From contig NW_026516685.1 in assembly GCF_025766255.1 (NCBI RefSeq), positions 248,001 to 312,000 on the forward strand: a stretch of 64,000 nucleotides of DNA, written 5' to 3'. The notes beneath the pieces were generated by a model, which made no database searches, had not been told where the DNA came from, and worked only from the letters and a program-made list of their open reading frames with translations. Position numbers and translations under genes: made by a program. Each line of letters starts with the position of its first letter. Positions within the stretch are counted from its first letter, which is position 1. Positions 1 to 12,360 of this stretch are shown one piece after another. Origin of the DNA: Zychaea mexicana. Taxonomy: Eukaryota > Mucoromycota > Mucoromycetes > Mucorales > Lichtheimiaceae.

Positions 1-2928
1 ATGTCAATGTAATCAAGCTCGACGCTAATGACCGTCGCAGACTCAATGATGGGCTGCTTTGATGCCATATTGGCCAAGTAGCGCGACAAGAACAGATGTA
101 TGCTGAGTTCCTCTGCGGCGCCTGCTCGCTCTTTGCGATAGTTGCAGTGGTATGAAAGGGACTGGACTGTCTTTTTGCTATAACCACTCATCTTTTTGTT
201 GTTCATGGCGGCTTCGAGTTGGCGATGGACGATGATATCAGCATAGCGGCGAATAGGAGATGTGAAGTGGGTATAAACGGGCTCGTTCAGGGCATAGTGA
301 GGCCATTTTTCAATGTCTAATGTGCCGACGCAAAAGTATTTGGCTCGTTGCATGGGTCGGATTGCGAGAGCGAGTAAGGCTTGTTTGATTTCGCCTTCCG
401 GTATGGATTCAAAGGATCGTTGCAATTCACCACTTGTCTCTGCCTTGACATCAAATCCAAGCTCTCGGGCTTGCTCTACAAATTGGTTCTGCAATATAGT
501 AAAAGCTATTGTTAATCTCTTGTATTCCTCGTTCCATAACATGGCAAGCCATACCAGTCGTCGGATAATTGGGCCCTGGTGTCTTCGCAACAGCGCTTCA
601 TTAGAATAAGTGGTGCTAATCTTTCTGGCGGTGCTGATGTTGGCCTGTAACATGAATTCCTCAATCAGCATGTGCGCTTCAATATGTTCAAAAGGTACAG
701 CAGCTGTCGGCTCGCCATTAGCATCCACGTCAAACATCAATTTAATTGAATCAAGTGCCAGTGCACCGCCCTCGCCGAACCGTCGTCTTCGTCTGCACCG
801 TGCCAGCTCCATCAGATCACGGATGGCTTGTTCAATTTCGGCCGCACGTTCAACTGATGGGTCAATATTTCCACCATCAATCACCTTTTGTGCATCCTCA
901 TAGGATAGTTGTGCTTTCGATCTATTATTAAACTGCCAAGTTAGATGCTCTTTTTCTCATGCAATCAGAGAAGAGGATGTTGTAGAAGCACAATCAACAT
1001 GTACCTTATCATAGTTTTGCAGAATGATGTGTCCAACACACGGGCCTCTTTATCTATTTTCCAGATAATCGAAAACGCCAGTCTACCCAGTCAAGAAGAG
1101 TGGTGGATATTAGTCTTTTTGTATTTATAAATCACGTATCCACAGTAGTCCATATGCATCCCACGCTATTTCCGTTAGTTTTCACCTATCCTCGCCAGCT
1201 TTGAGACTACACAGGTTTTGACACAGGTCTTCCGGAAGCATTGGTATTACGCGATTGACAAGATACGTGCTTGTGCCACGCTCTTTTGCTTCAGAGTCCA
1301 GTGGGGTATTTGCTTTAACAAAGTACGACACATCGGCAATATGGACCCCTACTTCGAAGCCATCCACCAGCCGCTTGATATGCAATGCATCATCCAAATC
1401 TGCAGTAAATGATCACAAGCTTGCATTAGCTTTGTTTGTTTTTCCCATTTTCGGCAATTGTTTGAATAAACATCTGTTAAAAGTTATGACAGCTACTTTA
1501 CCTTTTGCAGTGCTTGGATCAATTGTAAACGTCAGAATTTCTCGCATATCACTTCGTTTGGAAAATTCGGCTTCAGGAATTGTAAATGGCAATGGTGGCA
1601 CTGCTGACAAAGCTGCTTCACTGTACGGCGTTGTGGCGATCGAACAGTCTGTCAGAATGGCTTCGGTCTCTACTGCCATGTCACCAACTTCACCAAGAAC
1701 TCGCATAATCTTGGCTACGGGTCGCTTTTTGTTGTGTTGCCAACCAATTATTTTGGCCTATTTGGTGTATGTTCACATTATTACTAGGTATACCCTTGAC
1801 GGCTATTTCACTGCCCACTCCAATATCGCCGTGCTCCTTCTATCGTCTATGTTTCTATTCTTCTGGCTTACCACTAGTAATTGCGACTTGTAATGGTCTT
1901 GGTTTTCAACAATGTCCGGCGGTCCATTGGCATTCGGTATGTAACAGAGCGGCATACGCTTGTCGAGTGGACGGAAGCATAGTCGATGCTCAAGAGCGGA
2001 ATTGCCTTCTTGTGAGAAGTCTAAGTTCAATAATCTGTAATGAAGTCATATCAGTTAACTTTCTCTACAGTGAAGAGGACCGGTTTCCCCTCTCTTTAAT
2101 CAACTAGAAATTGAAGTAAAGACGTACCCAACGAGAAATCGTTCTTTGGGTCGCTCGACGATGCCGACAACTTCGCCTGCGTACTTTGGCTTATATCCGA
2201 ATGTATCGTCTTCCTCTTCTTCACTGGATTCCTCTTCTTCCTCTCCTTCCGCCAAGTCGGTCGCAGAGGGATTGCGGTCCACATTGGCACCCTTGCGAGA
2301 AAGAAATTTCAGATGCGCTTCTTTCCGTTGCTTCCACGCAGGGTCCACGTCTTTTAACCGGATAGCCACGACATCGCCGTCAAACGCACGGTTCCGCGAA
2401 AAATCACTTCCAATGTAAACATCATCATCGAGCGAAGTCACGGACACATAAGCATCGTACCGTCGACGTCCGCTGATGCGAAGAATGCCAACATAAAGCT
2501 GGCCATTAGATACTCCAAGCTCGATCTCTTCAAGAGAAATGTACTCTGGATATTTGAATGAATCCATAGTGTTATCGTTCAACCATCGCTTGTTGCCTCG
2601 TTTCTGCATTGGTGATGAGCCATTGTTGTGCTGTTGATAGTTGTCTTGAGCCGGTGGTGGTTTTCCAAAGAACTGTGGATACATAAATGGTGAGCTATTG
2701 TCCGTAAATACTTGGACGCTTGGTTCTTGCAGTGTCGAAGATGGTGAGAAGAAATGTCGGCCATTGATCCCAGCAGTAGGACTGGTGGCAGTAGCAGTGT
2801 TTGTATGGGAATGGTGGGTTACTGATGCACCACGTCGCAATTTGGGCCCATGGAACGTATCGTCGTCGCTGACATATTGTTCATGCTCATGTTGAGGTTT
2901 ATGGTGCTGCTGCTGCTGCTGTTGCTGC

Positions 2929-2962
<34 letters not shown>

Positions 2963-3983
2963 GGTACTGGTAACGCTGCTGTGGGTCTCGTGGTTTATCT
3001 ACACGGACACAAATATCATCGACAGATAGATCTCGGTTTTCACGCTTTGCAGTGAAGAAATATGTGAGGTGTGCTCGAGTATGATTGTCGACAGTGTCGT
3101 CAAAATTGTTATGATCAATCGGTTCGGGTGACCATCCCGATCGTGGCGGCGTGTGAACGTTGCCATTGATGTCGTCGTCTCCTGCTGTTGTCTTTGGTGG
3201 TGTATAGTTGGATGAAAACAACTGTTCTTCTTCGTAGCCGTCGTCCCAATCATCGCTCCAGATACTAGGCTTGCGGTTGTCTTCCTCTTTTGTTTCATCC
3301 CCTTCATCATCAATTGCACCGTGAATCTCATTTCTAACGCCGTGTTCTTCTTCAATAGTTTGAATTGGATTGCTAATAGAAGCTATGGTATCCGTAGCAC
3401 TATTGCTTGCGACACGCGTCGGTGATGTTTTTTGTTGTTGTTGTTGCATAACCGGAACATCTTCAGATCCGGAGGCAAGAGACGCAGTTTGTTGGGGGCT
3501 ACTGTTTGCAGCGGTGACACGCGAAGTGGCATTAGCTGAAGTCATCGTTGGAGTGAACCAATTTGAGGGACTTGACGTGCTAGGCGAAGAGGCGAGAGGT
3601 GTATTTGTCGTTGCTGTTGTTTCTTCAGGCCCGCGCCATGCGCGCCATTGGTGGTTTGCAGAATCCTCGCCATCGTTTTCGTTGGTCCTCAGGTACGGTG
3701 AACGTCCGCCGAAATTACTCCTTGGGGACACACTTCGGCTGCTTGTAGTATTACTCCACGACGGTACAGGCGATCCGGATTGATTACTGTTAATGTTGCC
3801 TCGTGGCATCCGCGGTGAATTTCGGTAGTTGTGTGGCCTGCCACGCGATTCCTCTCGCGGTCGTTGTTGACCCTATTTTAGGTTAACAATTCAAAACAAA
3901 ACAGGTGAATAAAGAAACAACAAGTTAAATGCCACTGGAATTGGCTGAGATCCAGCTATAGCACTTACATAATAGTCAGACAT
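1..3983 (-). CDS. SSD1: RNase II-family (RNB) protein, Ssd1/Dis3L2 type, 3'-truncated by window edge
   Basis: RNA-binding/exoribonuclease-fold protein of the Ssd1/Dis3L2 group. The chosen start is a five-codon first exon (MSDYY, 3983-3969), spliced from 3968 to 3873 in frame with a long low-complexity N-terminus rich in S, T, Q and N with an about 20-Q run. Next come cold-shock-type segments (around 2350-2550 and 1920-2030) and then the RNB domain. Splicing 1501-1400 joins ...DPSTAK to DLDDALHI, so the four aspartates used by active RNase II enzymes (D, D, D, D in DPxxxxDLDD) are all visible. Downstream are [13 protein letters not shown] and, near the left edge, [21 protein letters not shown], both typical of RNB proteins. 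At least seven exons; the C-terminus lies beyond base 1. In Saccharomyces Ssd1 is a non-nuclease mRNA-binding regulator of cell-wall mRNAs; here catalysis looks possible. Ssd1 versus Dis3L2 orthology is not settled by eye. Confidence 0.88.
2904..2963 (-). repeat. CAG/CAA repeat encoding polyglutamine
   Basis: An imperfect trinucleotide tract, read as CTG then TTG on the plus strand, encodes about 20 consecutive glutamines in the disordered N-terminal half of the RNB protein. The CAG and CAA codons sit in two blocks, which suggests replication slippage. Q/N-rich N-termini are a known feature of fungal Ssd1 proteins. Confidence 0.9.
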
Positions 3984-4313
3984 GATTTGCGGTTCGAGTC
4001 AAAGGAAGTGGACGAAGAGGAAAAGAGGAGTGTAGCACAGACCTTGGTGATATTATCAGGTTAAATGTGAATGTAGTAAACTTTCTCTTTTCAATCATCG
4101 CTCCAATTATGCAGCGGTCGAGTCACAAGACAGGAAGCCGATACACAGATATTTTCACTGTGATTGCTGCTGCTACGACTGACATTACTGCTTCAAGAGT
4201 GCTGGAGATGGTTATGGTGTGATGCGAATACTTTTATTATTACTTTCTTAGTAAAAAACCCCCAATAAAAAAACAAGTACTAATTACTCTACTACATATG
4301 AACAGCCCTTTAT
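3984..4313. other. Gene-free spacer: 5' region of the RNB gene and 3' region of the MBOAT gene
   Basis: No coding potential recognised. The stretch should contain the promoter and 5' leader of the minus-strand RNB gene at its left side and the terminator of the upstream acyltransferase gene at its right side. No convincing TATA box or repeat was seen. Confidence 0.5.
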
Positions 4314-5978
4314 TTATTTGACCTTTTCCTTGGGAGTACGCACTGGTCGCTTTAGAACAAACGCATCCAATGCAAAAATGGCGAAGAGTATAATGTGACC
4401 CACAAAGTACACGTTCTTGTAAGCAACCCATGCCTTCGAGAGCTTTAGCAGATCGAACTGTATCACGCAATAATGGAGCGCGACATTGCAGGTAACCCAA
4501 GCAACGACCTTCCATGCAGCCAAGGCAAGCGCATTCTTGGAGGTATAGGTTTGTACGCATGGCAAGAGACGCTTGCGGAGGACAGCTTCACAATGTGTGA
4601 CAGCGAATTCACAAAAGAACGTCGTGAAATAGTTGATGTGGAAGCCGTGCCAGATGGCCAAAAAACCCAATGCACCAAACTGTGACAGTTGCTTGTTGCC
4701 CAAAAACCTGAGACGCTTGAATACGTAGTACTTGACCCACAGGTTCGTGTTGATGTTGAAAGAACCAATGATGTGATCGATCGAGGTAGCCGTTTCATAA
4801 ATAGCTGGCAGGGCGTTGGCAAGGCCGCCGAAGAGTCGATTGCCTCGGCTGTCTTCGCCATCGTACGAGATTCCGAAATAGGCACAAGCACCTGTCATTT
4901 TATCATAACCACCCATTGTTGTTCTAGCCATTTAGCACTTGATCTATACCATGCGCCCCCTCCTACCTCCACTTCGTCTCAAAGCACAAAGAAACAGTAG
5001 TGTTTAGATAAACAAACCTTCAGTCAACATCCAGACACCAATGTACTTGTTGTAAACAAACTTGCCGGTGATAATGAAGATCCAAATACGGCGCAGGAAA
5101 CAGAGGGAAGCAAATTCGTCAGTGAGGAGATAAGACGTAGGGTAATTGCCACCGACACCTTGCTGGATAGCAAGATAGACAACAGCCAAGCCTAAGCAAC
5201 GGAACACATAACGCATCTGGTCCTTTTCAGCTTCTTCTTGAGCAACCGCAGAACCTTCCTGCAAGGGGGACGAGGCGAGCCAGCGCCGATACAGCGAGAA
5301 TGAGAATTGCGGGCCGACTAAAAATGCAGATGGGAAATAGCAATAGGCTAACACTTGACTGAAATCCGGTAGAGACGCCAGTGGCGTATCTAACGCGAAC
5401 GACAAGGGTAACTGGTTTGGCGGCTTTGTCTGTTCAGTAGGTCGCAACGTAGTCGTGTGGTCGGTCGTTTCTTCAGCCTTCTTTGTTGGCTCGGGACCCT
5501 CGACCTTGACAATCGAAGTGGCACCGTCATAATAGTCGAAACCAAAGCCCATGAGACGCAAGCACAGAATGCATTGCGGCATTGTCCAGGTGACATCGTA
5601 GTCGTCTGTTGCCGTGATATAATAACCTGCCAACAAATAAACTGCGTTGAATCCCCACACAGCGGCCGCGCCATAGAAGCGATTGTTGGGCATGAATCGT
5701 TCGTTCAGGTATAAGAAGCCGTAGCTTGCACAGACGGTCAACAATGAGTGGTAAATGCTCGAGCCACTGAAAAATAATGCAAGCGCGAGGCCAGCGAGCA
5801 GAATGAACAAGTTGCGTTCGGTGACAGTGGCAGCGGACACGACAGGACCCTTGCCACGAATGTACATTTGGTTATACACGCGAGCAATAGGGTAGGCGAG
5901 ACCCAGGGTCACCAGCAAGCGCAGCGTGGGTTCTGGTACGCCCGACACATATGCAATCGCCGAGGTAAGGAACGGCAT
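4314..5978 (-). CDS. ALE1: MBOAT lysophospholipid acyltransferase (Ale1/LPCAT type)
   Basis: Multi-pass membrane O-acyltransferase that, in this family, re-acylates lysophospholipids in the ER (Lands cycle). Two coding exons, 5978-5018 and 4891-4314, splice in frame to 512 residues, close to the usual family length. The start at 5978 (MPFLTSAIAY) is the first ATG; a pyrimidine run ending in TTGTAG lies just upstream, so a 5'-UTR intron is likely. Family signatures: the N-terminal GVPEPTLRLL segment, the MRLMGFGFDYYDG-like region, the KYIGVWMLTEG-ACAYFGISYDG join, SFNINTNLWVKYYVFKRL and the catalytic histidine in FLAIWHGFH. The tail ends in lysines (KEKVK), which may act in ER retention. It sits tandemly behind the ARMC8 gene on the same strand. 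Confidence 0.9.
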
Positions 5979-6197
5979 AATGACGGCGAGAAAAGGGAGG
6001 AGAAGACTACAAAAAAAAAGTTGCAAATGTATGGAAAATGGTCAAAGGAGGTTAGATGCTAAACCCCGCAGGTGGGGTTGTGGGTTGCAGCATCTGTGGC
6101 TGGTTCAATCCGACGCCAGGGGTTGCATGTGAAGAAACGCCTGACTGAATAAAAGGTTATTTTTTTATTATTTTTGAATTGTACATTTTCTTTGTTA

Positions 6198-9100
6198 TTA
6201 CGGGTCAATAGAAGTAAGTTGGTCTAAGGCTGTTCGTACTCTATCACGCACATCTCGGCTAGGGTCCTTTTCCATTTCTTGTAGTTTATGTTCAACACCT
6301 AGTGCGCGAAGTCGATTAATTCGGTCTACCAAGGCTGCAGGAAATAGAACATTACATAAGCAAACGTTAGATCCTTGACTGCACCTTCCCTGCACCACAT
6401 ACTCGTTACTACTCTACACATACCATCCTCGTCCTCATCCGAATTTATCCATGTCCAGTTAATGATACACCACACTGCTGCAACTCGGATCTTGGGTGCT
6501 TCATGTGACTATAGGATACAAAGACATGTTTTTTTTTCGATGAGTAACCCTAGCACACCTTGATTTCCAATTTCTAAACGGCACATCGTGTAGAGAGAAA
6601 TACGTACCAAATGATGAATGATACTGTTTACAATGCTCGGCCGGCTCATTAGCATTGTCCTTGGATCTTCAGAGCTGCTTGACATATTGGTTACAATATA
6701 CAATGCAGGCTCTAAAATCTATGATGCCATTCTTCGTCAGCATATCCTGGTATTCCTCGGTGACAACTCTCATAATGAATATACAATCATTTTGTCTTGA
6801 CGATATTATGTACTAACCGATGTCATGGTTGTGCTATCATCACCCTCGAGTCCCATATTGGATGTGACCTGAAGCTTGCTTTCCAATACATCCAATAGAT
6901 CATCCCGGCCAATACCCTCGATAACATCCTCGATATCCTAATAGACAAGAATTCCTCAGTTTTTTCCGTCTCCTTACTTTGTTGATATATAACGACAAGT
7001 CAAAAAAGCTAAAGTCGCCTTACCTCTTGTTGTCCACACACCAAATTCCTCACAATCTCTAATGCTTGTTCTTGTATAGCAGGATTGGGTTCGTGTAACA
7101 GCTCGATCAATGCATCATAAGTAAGTGATTTCATCACCGCCTTTTTCGCTGACAGATCGGCTTTGTAAAGTAGACTGTTAAGTGCCCATACACCATTAAG
7201 CTGGAGCTTGGCATCATTTGATCGTGAGTATTCGACGAATCGATCAATGGCCCCTGCATCGATCACACTCTATGTTTCAGTTATAAAGACGTGTTAGATT
7301 ACGTTTACAATATTATAGTAAATGTTCTCTTCTTCCCAGTAGCAGCAAACCATTATAATTTACCTTCTTCATGGGTGAAAAGTCGAGTGTAAGGTTACAC
7401 AATGCACCACAGGCTGCAGCTTGGACAATAGTAGATTCATCTCGTAATAACTTTAACAGTAACACATACGTGTCAGCAACAATTCGATAATATAAGATTA
7501 CACGAACGTTGATAACAGTAATAGCTTACCTTCAAGAGAGGTGCCGCTACTCCAGCATCCACTAAACTGGTACGCAAGTTGCTCACACTACGTGAAAGCG
7601 ACTTCGCGCATTGACATGCCGCTAGCCGGACATGTGGATACTTACTTTGAAGTGCTGCTACAACGTGTGGTAATACTTTGGAATTGATCGCCTATGATTC
7701 GTTCAGTCAACAAGCGTTACTAACCACAAAAAAGAAGAGGATTTCTGCGGTCTCAACAGGAGCGGCAACTTTTTTATTTACCTGAGATCGACATTCTTCT
7801 TTTAACAGAGTGGCTGCAGCAATAGCAATCAAAGAATTCTAAGATTGTACCTTTGTCAACTAAAAAAAAGGCTGATCCCGAGCAACCTTTCACTGAATCC
7901 CACTTTATTTCCATTAGAAATTACGAGTACTAGTCCAACACATACCTCGCGAATTTTTTCTCTGCGCTTAGCGACGCTTCCAACACCCGGTACTCCAATC
8001 CGCTCATCCGAATCATCATCGTTTTCCTTTGACGACGCACTGACTAACAGCTCTGCCAAGCGCGAAATGGCGTCTGCATCGTATGCTGCCTTTTGCATAT
8101 CCTCACTATCCTTTACCAGATCCGCTAGAACCAATGGAGCTCTTTCCTGTACATCACCCGAGGGATCATTCAACAGCTTGACTAATGCCGGTAGTACAAC
8201 CAGCACAATTTCAGTAAATGGCTCGATAAATACGCCCGTTCGATATAAGTTTGTCAAGCTGAAACAAATATAATAAGACATTAGTGGTAATGTCTTTTTT
8301 GAGATAATTGAGATAAAATTACCAGGTAGCAGCAATCAAACGCATATTCGGACACTTGTCGCGTACAAATTCGAGCATAGTAGCAGTCGTCAGTTGATTT
8401 GAGTCAATCGCTATGCCATTATAATAATAGTAGTAGTCATATGCTAGTTAGTAACCATGACTCTCAACACACACTCACATATTCTCTTTAACATGTGTTT
8501 TTTCCGGTTTCCGAATAGTGTTGATTATGTATTTACGTTTAGCGTGAATCACAATCTCGCCGAGCTCGCTGTTTTCGCGACATAGCGTTGCCAGCGCATC
8601 CAGAGCCGCCTCCTGTGCTTTGACGTGACCCGAATGCAACAAGTTGACAAGAGGTGGAATTACACCAGCTGAAGCCAACTGCATCTGTTGTTCTTGTGTA
8701 TCGCAGCATTTAGCAATAACTGCCGCCGTAAATTCCGCAATCATGCCAAATGACAAACTCTCCGACGTCGCGCTCGGTTGGCCTTGCTGGCACAAGTACG
8801 TTGATGTCGCATCTAACAAGGCAACAAGATCCGAAATATGCTTTTCCTGGATTGTTTTGTTCAGAAATGATAGGAACGACAGAGTTTTATGTCAGAAACT
8901 AGCAATGACTCTAAACAATCCTTAATGATTGTCGCTCTTTCTCTTTTTTTTTCCTGGTTTCTCCTTCTTCTATTAGTATAAAATAGCACAACTCACTGTG
9001 AAAATATCATCCTTTGGAGTTCTTGGGCATGTGAAAATAGACTTTAATGCGCGTGTAGCAGCTTCTAGCAGCTTGCGTTTTTCACGAATGGCTTCAATCA

Positions 9101-9604
9101 CCGGGACACTAGGACGTAGAGCCAAAGCATCCAAGAGTGGTGTTATTGCTCCAAAAGACACAACCGCATTCACATTTTCGTCTTTGCCTGTAAATGAATA
9201 GCTTTTATTTTAGCTTACTTTTTCTTTCTTATTCTCGATAACATGATTGTAACATAATTGTCTTAAAAAAAGAGGAGCGCTTTACCATAAGCAATACTGC
9301 CAAGAACAGTTGCTGCTTGTATTTTAAGAAAAAAGGACGTGTCATCGGGAAGCGTAAGGTATTCAACTAGTCTGACCACATGAATGCAGCAACAATAAGG
9401 GTTAGAAGTATTGGCCGGGAAGCTCGGGTAAAGAAGAGAGCAAAAATAAGCTTACTTTTGCACTACGCCGAGTTGGATGTAAAGATCCTTTTTTGTTTTG
9501 TTTCCAATGACTGAGTTTTTTATAAATCGTAAGGCTTTAAGTCGCTTAACATCGTCTGTGGAAGCGAGATCTTTGATTGACTCTTGGTACTTTGAGGTAG
9601 TCAT
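6198..9604 (-). CDS. GID5: ARMC8/Gid5 (Vid28)-like armadillo-repeat subunit of the GID/CTLH E3 ligase
   Basis: Armadillo-repeat scaffold. Family knowledge: Gid5/ARMC8 binds the substrate receptor in the GID/CTLH ubiquitin ligase. The start at 9604 (MTTSKYQESI) opens an exon reading ALRFIKNSVIGNKTKKDLYIQLG, the conserved N-terminus of ARMC8 proteins; the exon ends in phase 2 and joins LVEYLTLPDD near 9370. Later exons give VWALNSLLYKAD...AIQEQALEIVRNLV (7009-7266), a hallmark block, and a C-terminus with INRLRALGVEHKL...DPSRDVRDRVRTALDQL. The gene is split into about ten short exons with small introns; exact boundaries were not all resolved. All recognised blocks read in the correct order, so it appears intact. 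Confidence 0.85.
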
Positions 9605-10533
9605 TGAACTATTTTATATAGATTATAGATTGTATAAAAAATATGTGAAAGAAAAGAGCTCTTCTATGTTTAAAACACAGTCGTAAATTCATGCCTTATT
9701 GAACAAAGTTTGTTCTTCCGTCGCAATGCAAATTTTGTGGACGCGCTTAGTGGAAAGTAAAAAGCTACGTGGTAATATTTTGAGGATAGTGACGCGCCAG
9801 TATTTATAGCAATATAATGTATCTTTTTCGGTTGGATGTATCATTGCATCATCATCGTTGGATTGAGTTTTCTATAATTTTGAGGGCAAATACAAGAGAA
9901 TGAAATTAAATTGTATGATATCAACATATCATCGACATGATACATATAATGATGTAACTTTTAGCATAGATATCTTCTTTATCTATCTCGAGTATCAGCT
10001 CTTTGAAAGATAATTCAAACTTCTTCACTTAAACAGCAATATTAAGAATATATTAACGCCACACTGTATGTAAGCATCACTCATTCAACGTAATGCGGTT
10101 GCAATTATACATACTATGTATGTACGGTTACTGAATGTAAAATATACATCCGTTTTCTGTTTGAAAACGTTATCATTCATCTCGTTATGCTCGTTCAACC
10201 ATCCACAAGCAGCTGAGGCTTCCGAGTAAATAGTCAGTAGTTAAAGCTATTGGATGCAATTGCCTAACTTGAAAAAGGCGTTATGACATTCTAAATAACA
10301 AAGAAAGATAATTCATTTCAAGCGTTTTCACGTTAAAATTCAACTGTTCACACCCTATATATCTGATATTGTAACATCAGAAAGCCCTGGTAATCTCCAA
10401 TTATACACATTATGCAGTTTAATATGCATTGTCAATAAGCTCAGTTACCGTTGATTCACAAGGTACTACATTTTGGATGCTTGGGTTTTGATGATATTGA
10501 AATGGTAAATAAATGTGTATGAATTTCATTAAG
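9605..10533. other. Gene-free spacer, AT-rich
   Basis: No gene recognised. The region holds the promoter of the ARMC8 gene on its left and the 3' end of the isomerase gene on its right. It is AT-rich with scattered ATATAT stretches. Nothing repeated or structured stood out. Confidence 0.5.
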
Positions 10534-11782
10534 TTAAAGTTTGCTTTTCTGTTCCTTTGCCTTTCGCTTTTCCTCACGCTTGCGTTCGGCTTCCTCTAAT
10601 ATTTTCGGTTAAGAAAGAAGCATTAGTGAATCGACAGAGGATACCACGATACTATGCAGAAGCTAATTTAAAAAATGCAGTTTGATGCACTCACCGGCAA
10701 ATCGCATAACGGTTTCAATAGATTCTTTGCTAGCATTACGTTCGGTCAAGCGAGCCATTTCTTCTTCATTCACTCTATGCAAGAGGTCGCGTTCAGCGTC
10801 ACGCGTGAGCTTCTTTGTGACAGCAAGGGCGTCAGCAGAGAATTTGGCAGCATCTTCAGCGAGACCAAGGACGGTTTCACGGAAGCCCTCCTCAGGATAG
10901 GAACGAGATACGAAACCAGATTCAATGGCTTCTTGTGCTGAAAAGGTCCGGCCCATCAGCTAGATAATTCAGCAGTAATTGTTAGCAACCATATTTTCTT
11001 TTTGCTTATACGAGATCTTTTTACATCAGAAAAAACTATCGACTTCTTTACCAGCATTTCATTAGCACGAGAGTGTCCCATGATCTTGGGGAACAAGTAG
11101 GAAGAACAGCCTTCAGCGGCAAAACCTGATAACACGTAAATTTAAATGACGATAAGCATGTTGATCCCGATCAGCAGCTAGGAGATGAGTAAGGGGTTAT
11201 TACCGAGCTTCATGAAGGGAGTAGTGAACGTTGCGGAAGGAACGCAATAAACAACATCGCAAAGAGCCAACGTTGTGACGCCAAATCCATAGGCACCACC
11301 ATTCACAGCCGCGATTAAAAGCTTGGGGAACTTGATAAGTTCGTGTACAAGACCCCTATTGTTTGTTATATCTGGGTGAATCTTTGGACCAACAAAAAAG
11401 AGGTATCCCATGTACTGCACTTGTTCCGCCAAAACTTACTTTACAACTTCACGGCGCTCACTGTTTTTAGCCACGCCCTGAGGCGAGAAGTCGGGCTTTG
11501 CCAATTCTTGTCCGGCGCTGTAAAATCTACCTCGTCCGATAAACACTACCACCTTTACCGAATCCGCTGCTGCTGCCCATTTCACAAAGTTTAGCCAGTC
11601 CTAACACAGAATTGTCAAGTCAACAACGATTCTCCATGACAACCCCAAGACGTTTTCTTGTCCTTACTTGATAGGTTTGTGCAGAAAGTGCGTTGAGAAT
11701 GTGAGGCCGATTGAAGGCCATTTCACAGACACCACTGGGGAATAGGGTGATTTCGAGCGTTTCAAACTTTGGCACAGACATG
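10534..11782 (-). CDS. ECI1: Peroxisomal delta3,delta2-enoyl-CoA isomerase (crotonase fold, PTS1)
   Basis: Crotonase-superfamily enzyme expected to shift 3-enoyl-CoA double bonds to the 2-trans position during beta-oxidation of unsaturated fatty acids. Start at 11782 (MSVPKFETLEITL); exons follow with FNRPHILNALSAQTYQ, FIGRGRFYSAGQEL (oxyanion-hole loop), LIAAVNGGAYGFGVTTLALCD, and AAEGCSSYLFPKIMG, where the Glu of EGCSSY matches the catalytic Glu of ECI2/Eci1. The last exon, joined at MRFA-EEAERKREE, ends in the tripeptide SKL, a canonical peroxisomal targeting signal type 1. About six exons with small introns. The EGCSSY motif and SKL end favour isomerase over a plain hydratase. Confidence 0.88.
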
Positions 11783-12360
11783 GTATGGTTGAAGGTAAAA
11801 GGTAAAAAGAAGGAAAAGGTGGGGGTATGTGGGGTTTCGTTAACCAGAATATCGCGGGAAACAATGATTTATAATTTGACATGAATATTGCCCGTTTGTC
11901 ATATTTCGCTGTGTGTGACTCGACCGTGCGTATTTGGCCTTAGTCAGACAGTGAACAATGGGAAATCTTTGGGACGGAGCGGTGGGGAGTTTGCATTACT
12001 CGACATTAGTAAACTTATCTATATTCCTGAAGACCATGAGTAATCAGGATCTATTCTGCTTATCCCCATATCAAAGTATCTGTTTTGTTTGAAAGCCATC
12101 CCCATGTATCATAGTGTACCTGGTGGATGGATTGTTATCCTGCTCGGATCAATCGAGTTATTACAGTTGACAAGTATAATTGGCACAATGTGCGCATGGA
12201 TAGTAGTATGCGTGATATATGTTGAGGGTGATTTTCATTGTTTAAAAAGTATATATTACATGAGGCGTATAGTTTTTTACAGTAAAGGAATTGGGAAGGG
12301 GGGAGTAAAAGGTGATATATAATATAAGACATGCGTGAAGACGCCAAGCAAAGGTGCTTG
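11783..12360. other. Gene-free spacer
   Basis: Contains the 5' region of the isomerase gene and the 3' region of the E2 gene. No coding potential or repeat recognised. Confidence 0.5.

Noticed and set aside
1803..1870. Apparent frameshift in the RNB gene
   Set aside because: The region is an intron: donor GTAAGC after ...QLLV and acceptor AATAG before AKIIGW restore the frame.
4892..4931. Short start-like peptide (MARTTMGGYDKMTG) before the second MBOAT exon
   Set aside because: It lies inside the 4892-5017 intron; joining GAAG to GTGCTTGT gives the conserved LTEGACAYFG sequence.
6090..6125. tRNA-like T-arm (GGTTCAATCC)
   Set aside because: The flanking bases do not form a five-pair T stem and no acceptor or anticodon arm could be found around it.
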